DNA of 64,000 bases from the NCBI GenBank assembly GCA_011170375.1, contig DUEV01000002.1, positions 62,001 through 126,000 on the forward strand, given 5' to 3'. The position numbers and the translations under genes are program-made. This stretch comes from Dehalococcoidia bacterium. Its GTDB lineage: Bacteria; Chloroflexota; Dehalococcoidia; Dehalococcoidales; Fen-1064. The number at the start of each line of letters is the position of its first letter. Position 1 is the first letter of the stretch. The notes below the pieces were generated by a model. The model was not told where the DNA came from. It saw nothing but the letters and a program-made list of their open reading frames with translations, and did no database searches. Of the stretch, positions 44,150 through 51,963 are shown piece by piece.

Positions 44150-45271
44150 ATGGCTGACAAGACACTAACACTGCTGGCGGTAGGTGATTTAATCCTCGAC
44201 CAACCAGAGGCAGAGACCTATTTCGAGTTTGTAGCGCCAGTATTAAGGTCGGCGGATGTCGTGGTTGGGCAGGGGGAAGTCGTCTTTACCGACCGTAGTG
44301 TCTGCTCAACGACTGACGTACCTTCTCCACCCTGTGACCCGAAAAACATGAGCGCTCTGCCCTTTGCCGGCTTCAACGTGATTACCCTGGCCGGCAACCA
44401 CATCTGGGACTCAGGTGCGCCGGGAATAGAGGATACGATAGCTGGGCTACGTAATTATGGTATCGCCTATACCGGCGCCGGAATGAACATCGACGAGGCC
44501 AGACAACCAGCCATCATCGAGCGTAATGGAACGACTTTTGGTTTTCTATCTTATAATTGCGTTGGGCCCAAGGAGTCCTGGGCAACCAATAAAAAGGCGG
44601 GGTGTGCCTACGTAAGAATCATCACGCATTACGAACTGGACCACGCCACCCCCGGCGGTCCTCCGACGATATACTCCTTTGCTGAGCCTAAAAGCCTGGA
44701 ATTAATGGTACAGGATATCCAGAAGCTAAGGCCCCTTTGTGATGTTCTGGTTGTCGCTCTGCACAAGGGCATCGGGCATGTACCAAGCAAGCTGGCCATG
44801 TACGAACAACAGGTCTCGTATGCCGCTATCGATGCCGGGGCCGACCTGATTCTGGGACATCATGCTCACATACTCAGGGGAATTGAGCAGTACAAAGGCA
44901 AAACGATATTTCACGGCCTGTGCAATTTTGTTACCGTTACTCTGGCTCTCTCAGCCGATAAGGCCCAGAGCTCCGATGAGTGGGCCATAAGAAGAAAGGA
45001 ATTATTCGGTTTTGCTCCGGACCCTGAGTACCCAACGTATCCCTTTCACCCTGAAGCAAAGCAGACAATTATCGCCAAGTGCACCATAGGTGATGGTAAA
45101 ATATCTCAGACAAGTTACCTTCCCTGTTTTATAAACAAACGGGGACAACCTGAGATACTTAAGAATGACGAAATGGGACAACAGGCCTTCGAATATATGG
45201 ACAAGATAACCCGAGCGGCCGGTCTAAACGCTCGGTATAAATGGGATGGCAATGAAGTATTAGTCCATTAA
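44150..45271 (+). CDS. CapA-like metallophosphoesterase-fold protein 2
   Basis: 373 residues, PGA_cap/CapA family. Motifs: LLAVGDLILDQPEAETYFE, VGQGEVVFTDRS, VITLAGNHIWDSG, VVALHKGIGHVP, GADLILGHHAHILRGIE and KTIFHGLCNFV. No signal sequence or transmembrane segment. It is much closer to the homologue at 54265 than to the one at 40108 (shared tail PDPEYPTYPFHPEAK...IIAKCT). It opens the gene set that continues with the MoaD-like and tungsten-enzyme genes 27 bases downstream. Role unknown. Confidence 0.82.
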   Translation: MADKTLTLLAVGDLILDQPEAETYFEFVAPVLRSADVVVGQGEVVFTDRSVCSTTDVPSPPCDPKNMSALPFAGFNVITLAGNHIWDSGAPGIEDTIAGLRNYGIAYTGAGMNIDEARQPAIIERNGTTFGFLSYNCVGPKESWATNKKAGCAYVRIITHYELDHATPGGPPTIYSFAEPKSLELMVQDIQKLRPLCDVLVVALHKGIGHVPSKLAMYEQQVSYAAIDAGADLILGHHAHILRGIEQYKGKTIFHGLCNFVTVTLALSADKAQSSDEWAIRRKELFGFAPDPEYPTYPFHPEAKQTIIAKCTIGDGKISQTSYLPCFINKRGQPEILKNDEMGQQAFEYMDKITRAAGLNARYKWDGNEVLVH

Positions 45272-45297
45272 TAAGGAGTCCGGTTAAAGAAAATAGA

Positions 45298-45570
45298 GTG
45301 GGTATTAGTATAAATATTCATCCCAGCTTACGTCATCTAACCAACGAACAGGAGGTAGTACAGACCAGTGGGAGCACCGTCGGTCAGTGCCTCGAGCAAC
45401 TGGTCGCTCAGTTCCCCGATATTAAAGAGGGGCTGTTTGCCAAAGACGGTAAATTACTCGATTATGTCACAGTGTATGTGAATGGAGAGAGCGCCTATCC
45501 AGAAGAGCTGGCTAAGTCGGTTCACGACGGTGACGAGCTTTATATAGTGATGATGATTGCTGGAGGGTAG
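45298..45570 (+). CDS. MoaD/ThiS-like ubiquitin-fold sulfur carrier
   Basis: 90 residues from a GTG at 45298 with AAGGAG about a dozen bases upstream. Beta-grasp pattern (ISINIHPSLRHLTNEQEVVQTSG...VTVYVNGESAYPEELAKSVHDGDELYIVMMIAGG), ending in the Gly-Gly needed for thiocarboxylation. Placed before a zinc ribbon and a tungsten oxidoreductase gene, it is likely the sulfur donor for pterin-cofactor (molybdopterin/tungstopterin) synthesis serving that enzyme. Confidence 0.85.
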   Translation: MGISINIHPSLRHLTNEQEVVQTSGSTVGQCLEQLVAQFPDIKEGLFAKDGKLLDYVTVYVNGESAYPEELAKSVHDGDELYIVMMIAGG

Positions 45571-45586
45571 GAAAGGAGACTGCATT

Positions 45587-45835
45587 TTGAGCGAAGAAAC
45601 AACGTCAGAGAGCGTAGCCAAAGGGAGGACTTACGGAGCGTTTAGATGTCTAAATTGCTTTGAAAGGGTCACCGTACCAACACGGACGAAAACACACAAG
45701 TGCCCTCATTGTGGTTTCGAGTGGCGTATTTCATGGATAGCCCCTGACTTTCCTAGAATAAGAGGCCCGGTCTGGGATGTAAACCGGCGGCTAGCTGAAG
45801 AAGCTACGGCCAAGGAGAAAGATGGGAGGGAATAG
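45587..45835 (+). CDS. small zinc-ribbon protein in the tungsten-enzyme operon
   Basis: 82 residues from TTG 45587, which lies eight bases after GAAAGGAG; an in-frame ATG at 45557 lies inside the previous gene and is less likely. CLNCFERVTVPTRTKTHKCPHCGFEWRISW gives a C-x2-C...C-x2-C zinc site, followed by a Trp-containing tail (IAPDFPRIRGPVWDVNRRLAEE). The family is not recognised. Between the MoaD-like protein and the oxidoreductase it may help cofactor insertion or assembly. Confidence 0.7.
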   Translation: MSEETTSESVAKGRTYGAFRCLNCFERVTVPTRTKTHKCPHCGFEWRISWIAPDFPRIRGPVWDVNRRLAEEATAKEKDGRE

Positions 45836-45837
45836 AC

Positions 45838-47745
45838 ATGGCTCTAAATAGGCAGATAGCTTACATTGACCTGACCACAGGCGATGTCAAGATGAAACCA
45901 ATCCCCATCGAAATACGGAAGCTGTTTCTTGGTGGCCGAGGGCTTGACATGTATTTGATGTACAACCATATAGAGCCTGGCATTGACCCTCTGGGACCGG
46001 ATAATGTGGTGTTTGTCAGTGCCGGGATTCTGGGCGGTACCCTGGCCTCAGCCTCGTCCAGAACCCATATCGGTGGTAAGTCCCCACTTACCGGATTTAT
46101 TGGTAGTGCTAACATGGGCGGTTTCTTTGCTCCGGAGCTAAGGTGGGCTGGTTTTGACCATATCGTAATAAAGGGCAGAGCAGAAAAGCCTTCCTATCTA
46201 TGGATTAATAACGGGGAAATTGCGATAAGGGATGCAGGAAGCATCTGGGGGCAGACAGTCCATGATACCCAGCAGATTATACGAGAAGAACTGGGTGACC
46301 GGGATATCAAGGTGCTCACCATAGGTCTGGCCGGCGAAAAGCTGGTCAGGTTTGCTAACGTTATGACCGGCATGAAAGATGCCGGCGGCAGGTCAGGAAT
46401 GGGTGCCCTTCTCGGCTCTAAGAACCTCAAGGCAATAGCTGTCAGGGGCACTATGGACATAAAGATAGAGCACCCCGAAGAAGCTCTAGAGTACAACAGG
46501 AAAATAATCAGTCAGATTACGTCAGCCAAAGTATCTCAAACACAGGGGAAACTGGGGACGCCCTTCATCTGGGGAGCGACCAATACTCAAGGTCTTATCA
46601 GGGTCAGAAATTTCCAGCTCAACCAGCTTGAGAACGCCGATGAAGTCGAACCTGAGGCTCTGGAAGAACTCGCTACCGGTATGGCCGGATGCTTCGGCTG
46701 CCAGGTCCATTGTCGTTCAAAATATATCATACCCGAAGGTCCCTACGCCGGCGTCTACGATGAAGGGCCCGAGTACACTTCACAGGGAGCCTTTGCCGGG
46801 GAACCCGGCTGCAGAAGCGCCAACACCATCCTGGTAGGTAATCACCTGGTGAACATTTACGGCTTAGACAATCTGGAAACAGGTAGTATGATTGCCTGGG
46901 CAATGGAGCTCTATGAAAAAGGAATCCTGACCATCAAGGATACCGATGGTTTGGAACTGAGGTTTGGTAATGACGAGGCTCTCATCGAGATGGTGCACCG
47001 TATTGCCAAAAGGCAGGGACTGGGCGACATCTTAGCCGAAGGACCGCTTAGGGCAGCGGAGAAGATTGGCAAGGACTCTATAAAATACCTTATCCATGTC
47101 AAGGGAATGAGCAACCTCCACTCGGACGAGAGGGCGACACCAGCCCTGGCACTGGGAATAGCCACCGGCTCCAGGGGAGCCGATCACCTGAGAAGTCGAC
47201 CTGCCATTGACCTGTATCACCTGCCGGAATCGGTATTACGCAGCATATACAGTCAGCCAGTCCCATATGATGGTCCCCTGAGCTCGGACTATCACGACTA
47301 CGAAGGTAAACCATGGCAGGTCCGATGGCAGGAGATGTGCTATGAGGCTGTAGATTGCCTTGGGATATGCAAGTACCACACCGTCTTCCTCGGTGCTACC
47401 CTACCCAGCTTTGAAGAATGGTCCGAACTGCTTTATTACAATACCGGCCTGGAGCTATCACCACTTGATATCTGGAACGTGGCCGACAGGGCTTATAACA
47501 TAGAAAGGCTATTTAATATCCGCGAAGGAATGACCAGAGAGCATGACTGGCTGGTTGACCGCTACTTCGACGAGCCTACCAAGCTTGGTATCCCCAATAT
47601 CCAAGGTAGGACGATAGACAGAGACAAGTTCAAAAGGATGATAGATGAATATTACCAACATCACGGCTGGGACGAGAATGGAGTCCCTCGTCCAGAGACT
47701 CTGCAAAAGCTGGGCATAGAAAATGAGCCATCCCACATGCTTTAA
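45838..47745 (+). CDS. tungsten-type aldehyde:ferredoxin oxidoreductase-family protein
   Basis: 635 residues with the three AOR domains. The N-terminal domain has RQIAYIDLTTGDVK and FLGGRGLDMYLM, then SRTHIGGKSPLTGFIGSANMGGFFAPELRWAGFD. The [4Fe-4S] ligands are in AGCFGCQVHCRS plus the later DCLGIC. It binds a tungsten bis-pterin and the cluster in the cytoplasm. Substrate may be an aldehyde/carboxylate pair; the related BamB catalytic subunit of class II benzoyl-CoA reductase is in the same superfamily and is of similar size, so an aryl-CoA role is possible but not shown. It is followed by a four-cluster ferredoxin. Confidence 0.88.
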   Translation: MALNRQIAYIDLTTGDVKMKPIPIEIRKLFLGGRGLDMYLMYNHIEPGIDPLGPDNVVFVSAGILGGTLASASSRTHIGGKSPLTGFIGSANMGGFFAPELRWAGFDHIVIKGRAEKPSYLWINNGEIAIRDAGSIWGQTVHDTQQIIREELGDRDIKVLTIGLAGEKLVRFANVMTGMKDAGGRSGMGALLGSKNLKAIAVRGTMDIKIEHPEEALEYNRKIISQITSAKVSQTQGKLGTPFIWGATNTQGLIRVRNFQLNQLENADEVEPEALEELATGMAGCFGCQVHCRSKYIIPEGPYAGVYDEGPEYTSQGAFAGEPGCRSANTILVGNHLVNIYGLDNLETGSMIAWAMELYEKGILTIKDTDGLELRFGNDEALIEMVHRIAKRQGLGDILAEGPLRAAEKIGKDSIKYLIHVKGMSNLHSDERATPALALGIATGSRGADHLRSRPAIDLYHLPESVLRSIYSQPVPYDGPLSSDYHDYEGKPWQVRWQEMCYEAVDCLGICKYHTVFLGATLPSFEEWSELLYYNTGLELSPLDIWNVADRAYNIERLFNIREGMTREHDWLVDRYFDEPTKLGIPNIQGRTIDRDKFKRMIDEYYQHHGWDENGVPRPETLQKLGIENEPSHML

Positions 47746-47777
47746 CATCCGTAACTCACTCTAAGGAGGACTATTTC

Positions 47778-48275
47778 ATGGCTAAGGTTCTGGTAATAGA
47801 TTACGAGAAGTGCACCGGCTGCCGACTATGCGAGCTGGTCTGTTCGGTAAAACACGAAGGTGTCAGCAATCCTGCCCGGAGCAGAATAAAAATAGTTAAG
47901 TGGGAGATGGAGGGACGCTACGTCCCGATGAGTTGCCAACAGTGCGAGTCGGCCCCGTGTCAGGCGGTGTGCCCGGTAAATGCTCTCTCCAGAGACGAGA
48001 CGCTGAACAGAGTGGTGGTTGACTATGATACGTGCATTGGCTGCCGGATGTGTGTTGCTGTCTGTCCCTTCGGGGCCATGTCATTCGACGTTCTGGCCAA
48101 AAGGATAATTAAGTGCGACCTGTGCGATGGTGCTCCCTTATGCGCCGACTTCTGCGAGGTGGACGCGATACAATATGTGGATGCCAGTCAGCAGAGTACC
48201 ACTAAGCAGGTAACTGCGGCAGATAAGCTATCAGAAATCATGCAAAAGGTTGCCCAGGCAATATCGACTGTCTAG
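47778..48275 (+). CDS. four-cluster 4Fe-4S ferredoxin linked to the AOR-family enzyme
   Basis: 165 residues. Cysteine motifs CTGCRLCELVCSVKHEG, CQQCESAPCQAVCP, CIGCRMCVAVCP and KCDLCDGAPLCADFCE, the layout common in ferredoxin partners of AOR-family enzymes (also BamC-like). A GGAGG site precedes the ATG, 32 bases after the oxidoreductase stop. Cytoplasmic electron transfer subunit. Confidence 0.92.
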   Translation: MAKVLVIDYEKCTGCRLCELVCSVKHEGVSNPARSRIKIVKWEMEGRYVPMSCQQCESAPCQAVCPVNALSRDETLNRVVVDYDTCIGCRMCVAVCPFGAMSFDVLAKRIIKCDLCDGAPLCADFCEVDAIQYVDASQQSTTKQVTAADKLSEIMQKVAQAISTV

Positions 48276-48340
48276 TACCAGACTCGGCTAAGAATGGAAC
48301 GACCTGGTTATACTTACCCGTCACCTAGCAGTGTGAGAAA

Positions 48341-49645
48341 ATGGACAAAGATTTACCTATCTGGATACTTGAACCCGAACTGACGGAAAAGAGGGACTCA
48401 TCGGCGCGGAAGCTATTCGAGGGAGGACAGAGGACACCCCACATCCCGGAAACTATCAGTATATATGACATCAAGCGGCGAATAAGAGCGGTAAGGGAAT
48501 ACGCTCGTAACAATCTGGACATGTTCGTTGCAGAGCTCAAGAATAATCTGAAACAGAAATACCCGCAGGTAAAAGTAAAATCAGCCCAAGATAGTACCGA
48601 AGCGGTAGAATATATCACCCGAGTCTCAGACGGACTTAATGTTGTCTCTATCAACAACTCCAGTATTGTTGCCCAGGAATTGAGGCCGGAACTGACAGCC
48701 ACTGGCTTTACAGTAGTCAACTCGTACCTTAACGAATTCGATGTCGAGAAAAGAAGCATACTTGATTACTGGGACCTTCCTCGTTTATCGGACAAAAATC
48801 TTTTAGGCACATTCGAAGTATCGATAAAGACGGCTGGCCTTGACCCTACCAATGACACTAAGAAATATCTGGCCGTGTTGGGAGTCAACGCCATTTCAGC
48901 CGAGGACTGTACCGTCTTCTTCCTCGAGCATTTCTCCAATATACACAATGACCTGAGACAGGCCGAAAAGGTTCTTCTGGTCGTAGGCCTGGACAAGATA
49001 GTCAAAGACAGAAAGGATGCCATCTTCCAGACTAAATGCATGGGTATCTTCGGTATGGAAAGCGCCCTGCTTGGTATCGGACCGAAATCAGAGGGAACGC
49101 TGTCTCTCGACGAACTGGGGCTCCTGCCATCCGATAAGAGCAGAGAACTACACGTAATTATCCTGGATAACGGCAGAAGCAACCTGCTGCAAGTCAAATA
49201 TGAGGACCTGTTCTTATGTATTGGCTGCCGGGCATGTAATCAACATTGCCCAATCCAGCACTCCTTTACCAACGTTGATTATATCTGGACCCCGCGGAAC
49301 TTCTTAAACCAGTTCCTCAGTGGTAGGAGCGACTCTATTGACGTGTGCCTGCACTGCGAGGCCTGCCGCATGGAGTGTCCGTTGGATATCGACCTCCCTC
49401 ACCTGATGTGGCAGGCGAAGATGGATTATGTCAACAAGCGCAGCCCGTCGTTTTACCACCGTATACTGGGAAGGCCGGAGCTACTGGCCAGGCTCGGTAC
49501 CCCCCTTGCCCCGCTGGCCAACCTTCTCATGAATAATGGCCTGATAAGAAGCCCCATGGAGATAATCACCGGCATCGACAGGAAAGCCACCCTACCCAAG
49601 TTCCATTCCCGCACATTTAAAAAATGGTTTAGAAAAAATGCCTGA
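48341..49645 (+). CDS. LutB/LldF-like Fe-S protein with LUD domain
   Basis: 434 residues. N-terminal LUD-like region (residues about 40-270, e.g. YAVLGVNAISAEDCTVFFLEHFSN-like stretch with KVLLVVGLDKIV) followed by a dicluster 4Fe-4S domain: CIGCRACNQHCPIQH and CLHCEACRMECPLDIDLPH. Similar proteins (LutB) carry electrons in lactate oxidation with a CCG-domain partner, which here is the next gene (8-base overlap). There is no lactate-specific LutA/LutC set, so the complex probably serves the AOR-family enzyme or another dehydrogenase. Confidence 0.85.
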   Translation: MDKDLPIWILEPELTEKRDSSARKLFEGGQRTPHIPETISIYDIKRRIRAVREYARNNLDMFVAELKNNLKQKYPQVKVKSAQDSTEAVEYITRVSDGLNVVSINNSSIVAQELRPELTATGFTVVNSYLNEFDVEKRSILDYWDLPRLSDKNLLGTFEVSIKTAGLDPTNDTKKYLAVLGVNAISAEDCTVFFLEHFSNIHNDLRQAEKVLLVVGLDKIVKDRKDAIFQTKCMGIFGMESALLGIGPKSEGTLSLDELGLLPSDKSRELHVIILDNGRSNLLQVKYEDLFLCIGCRACNQHCPIQHSFTNVDYIWTPRNFLNQFLSGRSDSIDVCLHCEACRMECPLDIDLPHLMWQAKMDYVNKRSPSFYHRILGRPELLARLGTPLAPLANLLMNNGLIRSPMEIITGIDRKATLPKFHSRTFKKWFRKNA

Positions 49646-50375
49646 GAAACTGATTGGCGATAAAAAAGTAGTCTTCTATACGGGGTGTTTTGCCAACTAC
49701 TATTACCCCGAGGCAGGACAAGCTACAGTAAAGGTATTACGAAAAAATGGGGTACAGGTTATCGTTCCCGACCAGGTATGCTGCGGTCTACCAATGATAG
49801 CCAAGGGGAACACCAAAGGGGCATACAAGAACCTAGAATACAACGTCAAAACACTCAGTCAGGCAGTTGCCGACGGGTATGCAATAGTAACCACCTGCTC
49901 CAGTTGCGGTCGAATGATAAAGCGAGACTATCCGCTATTACTATACAGCGAACAAGCGAGTCTTGTAGCAGAGAACATTTACCATATCACTGAGTACCTG
50001 CTGAAGCTGCACAGAATGGGCCAGCTAGATACGGGGTTCAAATCTCTCCCCCAGACCGTCTTCTATCATACCCCGTGCCATCTGATGGCCCAACAGATAG
50101 GCGATGTGAGCGTTGAGGTGCTAAAGTTAGTCCCGGGCATAACCATAAACCATGTCGGTCGCGAGTGCTGCGGAATGGCCGGTGCTTATGGATATGAGAA
50201 AAAAAACTACAAACTGTCTCGAGAAATAGCCGATAAGCTATACAGCGAAATAGAAGAAAATCCCACCGACCGAATAGTAACCGACTGTGGCGGTTGCAAG
50301 CTGCAGATAGAGGCTGGCACAGGGCAAAAGGCAGACCACCCCATCATCCTGCTCCAGGAGTCCTACGGAATATGA
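49638..50375 (+). CDS. CCG-domain (HdrB/GlpC/LutA-like) Fe-S protein
   Basis: 245 residues with two cysteine-rich CCG domains: GCFANYYYPEA...CCGLPMIAKG...CSSC and TPCHLMAQQ...CCGMAGAYG...CGGC. Such domains hold unusual Fe-S clusters, as in HdrB of heterodisulfide reductase, and pass electrons to thiol/disulfide or quinone partners. It overlaps the LutB-like gene by 8 bases and the next gene by 4 (ATGA), so the three form a coupled unit. Confidence 0.88.
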   Translation: MPEKLIGDKKVVFYTGCFANYYYPEAGQATVKVLRKNGVQVIVPDQVCCGLPMIAKGNTKGAYKNLEYNVKTLSQAVADGYAIVTTCSSCGRMIKRDYPLLLYSEQASLVAENIYHITEYLLKLHRMGQLDTGFKSLPQTVFYHTPCHLMAQQIGDVSVEVLKLVPGITINHVGRECCGMAGAYGYEKKNYKLSREIADKLYSEIEENPTDRIVTDCGGCKLQIEAGTGQKADHPIILLQESYGI

Positions 50376-51817
50376 AAATGGAGGACAAAAAGCCCTCGCT
50401 GGAAGAGGTATTCTCCCCGTGTGGTGTGGCTGTTGTCGGCGCCTCCCCGACGGGGAACACCGCTTTTGTTAGAGGCCTTCAGGAAGCAGGATTCCCTGCT
50501 ATCTACCCCGTTAATCCCAATCATACCGAGGTCCTTGGACTACCATGCTATCCCAGCCTCCAAGCCATCCCCGGAGTAGTGGACCACGTCGTGGTTAGCA
50601 TCCCTGCGGAGTCGGCCCTGGCCTTGCTGGATGACTGTGCCGCCAAGGGCGTCAGGTCGGTACACTTCTTCACCGCTGGCTTTGGCGAGACAGGACAGAA
50701 GGAACGCACCGAGCTAGAAAGATTGATGCTAGAAAAGGCCAGAGCGGGTGGCTTTCGTATCATTGGCCCCAACTGTATGGGCTTGTTCGTCCCTAAAAGC
50801 CACCTGTCCAATGCCGCCTTTGGAAAGCCTCTGGAACCGGGAACGATTGCTTTCATCTCTCAGAGTGGTGGCAATGCCCACGACCTTCCTTTCCACGCCC
50901 GCCCCAGGGGGCTACGCTTCAGCAAGATAGTTAGCTACGGAAATGCGCTCGACGTGGACGAGAGCGAGTTGCTCCAATATCTCGCGCAGGACCCTGAGAC
51001 CGATATCATCGGTGCCTACATAGAGGGCATTAAAGATGGCAGGCACTTTCTAGAGGCGTTGAAGAAGGCGGCTGCCCGAAAGCCGGTGGTAATCTATAAA
51101 GGCGGCACAACTGAGGCCGGAAGAAGGGCTGCCTATGGTCATACGGCCAGTCTGACCAGTTCAGCGGCTGTCTTCGATGCTCTGTGTCGACAGTTGAATA
51201 TAATCCAGATAGATGACATGGAGGAGCTGGTAGACGTAGTGGTGACACTTCGCTTCGCCAGTCCTCTCCCACGCGGCACCGGTGTTGCCGTCGTAGGTAC
51301 CGGCGGTGGTGCCACTGTTCTGGCTGGTGACGAAATTGAAAAAGCGGGGCTCCGCTTACCACCCCTTCCCCAGGAGATAGGAACAGAACTGAGGGAGTTT
51401 CTACCTCTGGCTGGTAGTATCTTCGGTAACCCCCTTGATGCCAGGTCTCTTATGTCAGTGGAAGGTGTCTCGGCAATACTGAACAGGCTTGGCAAGCTTC
51501 CAGAGATCCACATGTTTGTCTATCACCTTGGCTTTCATCCTGCCAGCCACTGGAGCAGTGGTAGACTCTCATCAAACTTACTGCAACTAACTAACGCCCT
51601 GCTGGAGGCGAAGCGGTCAACCGGCAAGCCTGTCCTGCTAGCGCTGCGGCGCCCTCCTGACATTGTCGGCACGCAAAATTTCCTAGCTGCTCAAGAGGCA
51701 TTCTCCGGAGCCGGACTCCCCGTTTTCTATTCAGCACGTCAGCTAGCCAAGGCTATGGCCCGTGTCGTGACCTGGCATCAGGCAAGAAATAGTGGGGGTG
51801 GGGAAACAGCAGACTAA
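50372..51817 (+). CDS. acyl-CoA synthetase (NDP-forming) alpha-type subunit
   Basis: 481 residues from ATG 50372, which overlaps the previous stop (ATGA); an in-frame ATG at 50294 would overlap it by 82 bases. CoA-binding domain VAVVGASPTGNTAFVRGLQEAGFPAIYPVNP, GPNCMGLFVPKSHLSN, a ligase domain with SQSGGNAHDLPF, and the phosphohistidine site AAYGHTASLTSS. This is the domain set of ADP-forming acetyl-CoA synthetase alpha. The ATP-grasp beta part is not fused and is not seen in the window. It would convert acyl-CoA to acid with ATP gain, or the reverse. Last gene of the 44150-51817 set. Confidence 0.85.
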   Translation: MKMEDKKPSLEEVFSPCGVAVVGASPTGNTAFVRGLQEAGFPAIYPVNPNHTEVLGLPCYPSLQAIPGVVDHVVVSIPAESALALLDDCAAKGVRSVHFFTAGFGETGQKERTELERLMLEKARAGGFRIIGPNCMGLFVPKSHLSNAAFGKPLEPGTIAFISQSGGNAHDLPFHARPRGLRFSKIVSYGNALDVDESELLQYLAQDPETDIIGAYIEGIKDGRHFLEALKKAAARKPVVIYKGGTTEAGRRAAYGHTASLTSSAAVFDALCRQLNIIQIDDMEELVDVVVTLRFASPLPRGTGVAVVGTGGGATVLAGDEIEKAGLRLPPLPQEIGTELREFLPLAGSIFGNPLDARSLMSVEGVSAILNRLGKLPEIHMFVYHLGFHPASHWSSGRLSSNLLQLTNALLEAKRSTGKPVLLALRRPPDIVGTQNFLAAQEAFSGAGLPVFYSARQLAKAMARVVTWHQARNSGGGETAD

Positions 51818-51836
51818 AATCAACAGGGGGGCTATT

Positions 51837-51865
51837 TTGACAAGCTGTCTTGGAGTGGTTATATT
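51837..51865 (+). promoter_or_regulatory. sigma-70-type promoter for the UGSC selenoprotein operon
   Basis: TTGACA (51837-51842), 17-base spacer, TATATT (51860-51865). Expected transcription start near 51872, just before a 10-bp inverted repeat in the leader. It indicates the selenoprotein starts its own transcript rather than continuing the AOR operon. Confidence 0.65.
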
Positions 51866-51874
51866 ACTAAACGG

Positions 51875-51925
51875 AAAGGGCCACTTAGCTGACCAGAGCA
51901 CTTCTGTTGGAAATGGTGGCCCTTT
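51875..51925 (+). promoter_or_regulatory. leader RNA hairpin upstream of the selenoprotein gene
   Basis: AAAGGGCCAC (51875-51884) is the exact reverse complement of GTGGCCCTTT (51916-51925). The 31-base interior can form a smaller CAGA/TCTG stem. Only three T follow, so it is not a clear terminator. It begins within a few bases of the predicted transcription start and ends 39 bases before the ATG. Likely a structured 5' leader; possible regulation unknown. Confidence 0.55.
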
Positions 51926-51963
51926 GACATACTACCTGTAGTCTTAAAAGAGGTGATGGACTG

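Noticed and set aside
45838-47745. Firm call as BamB, the class II benzoyl-CoA reductase
   Set aside because: Superfamily membership is clear but I see no decisive residues, and the neighbouring genes only partly match the bam set. Kept as an open alternative.
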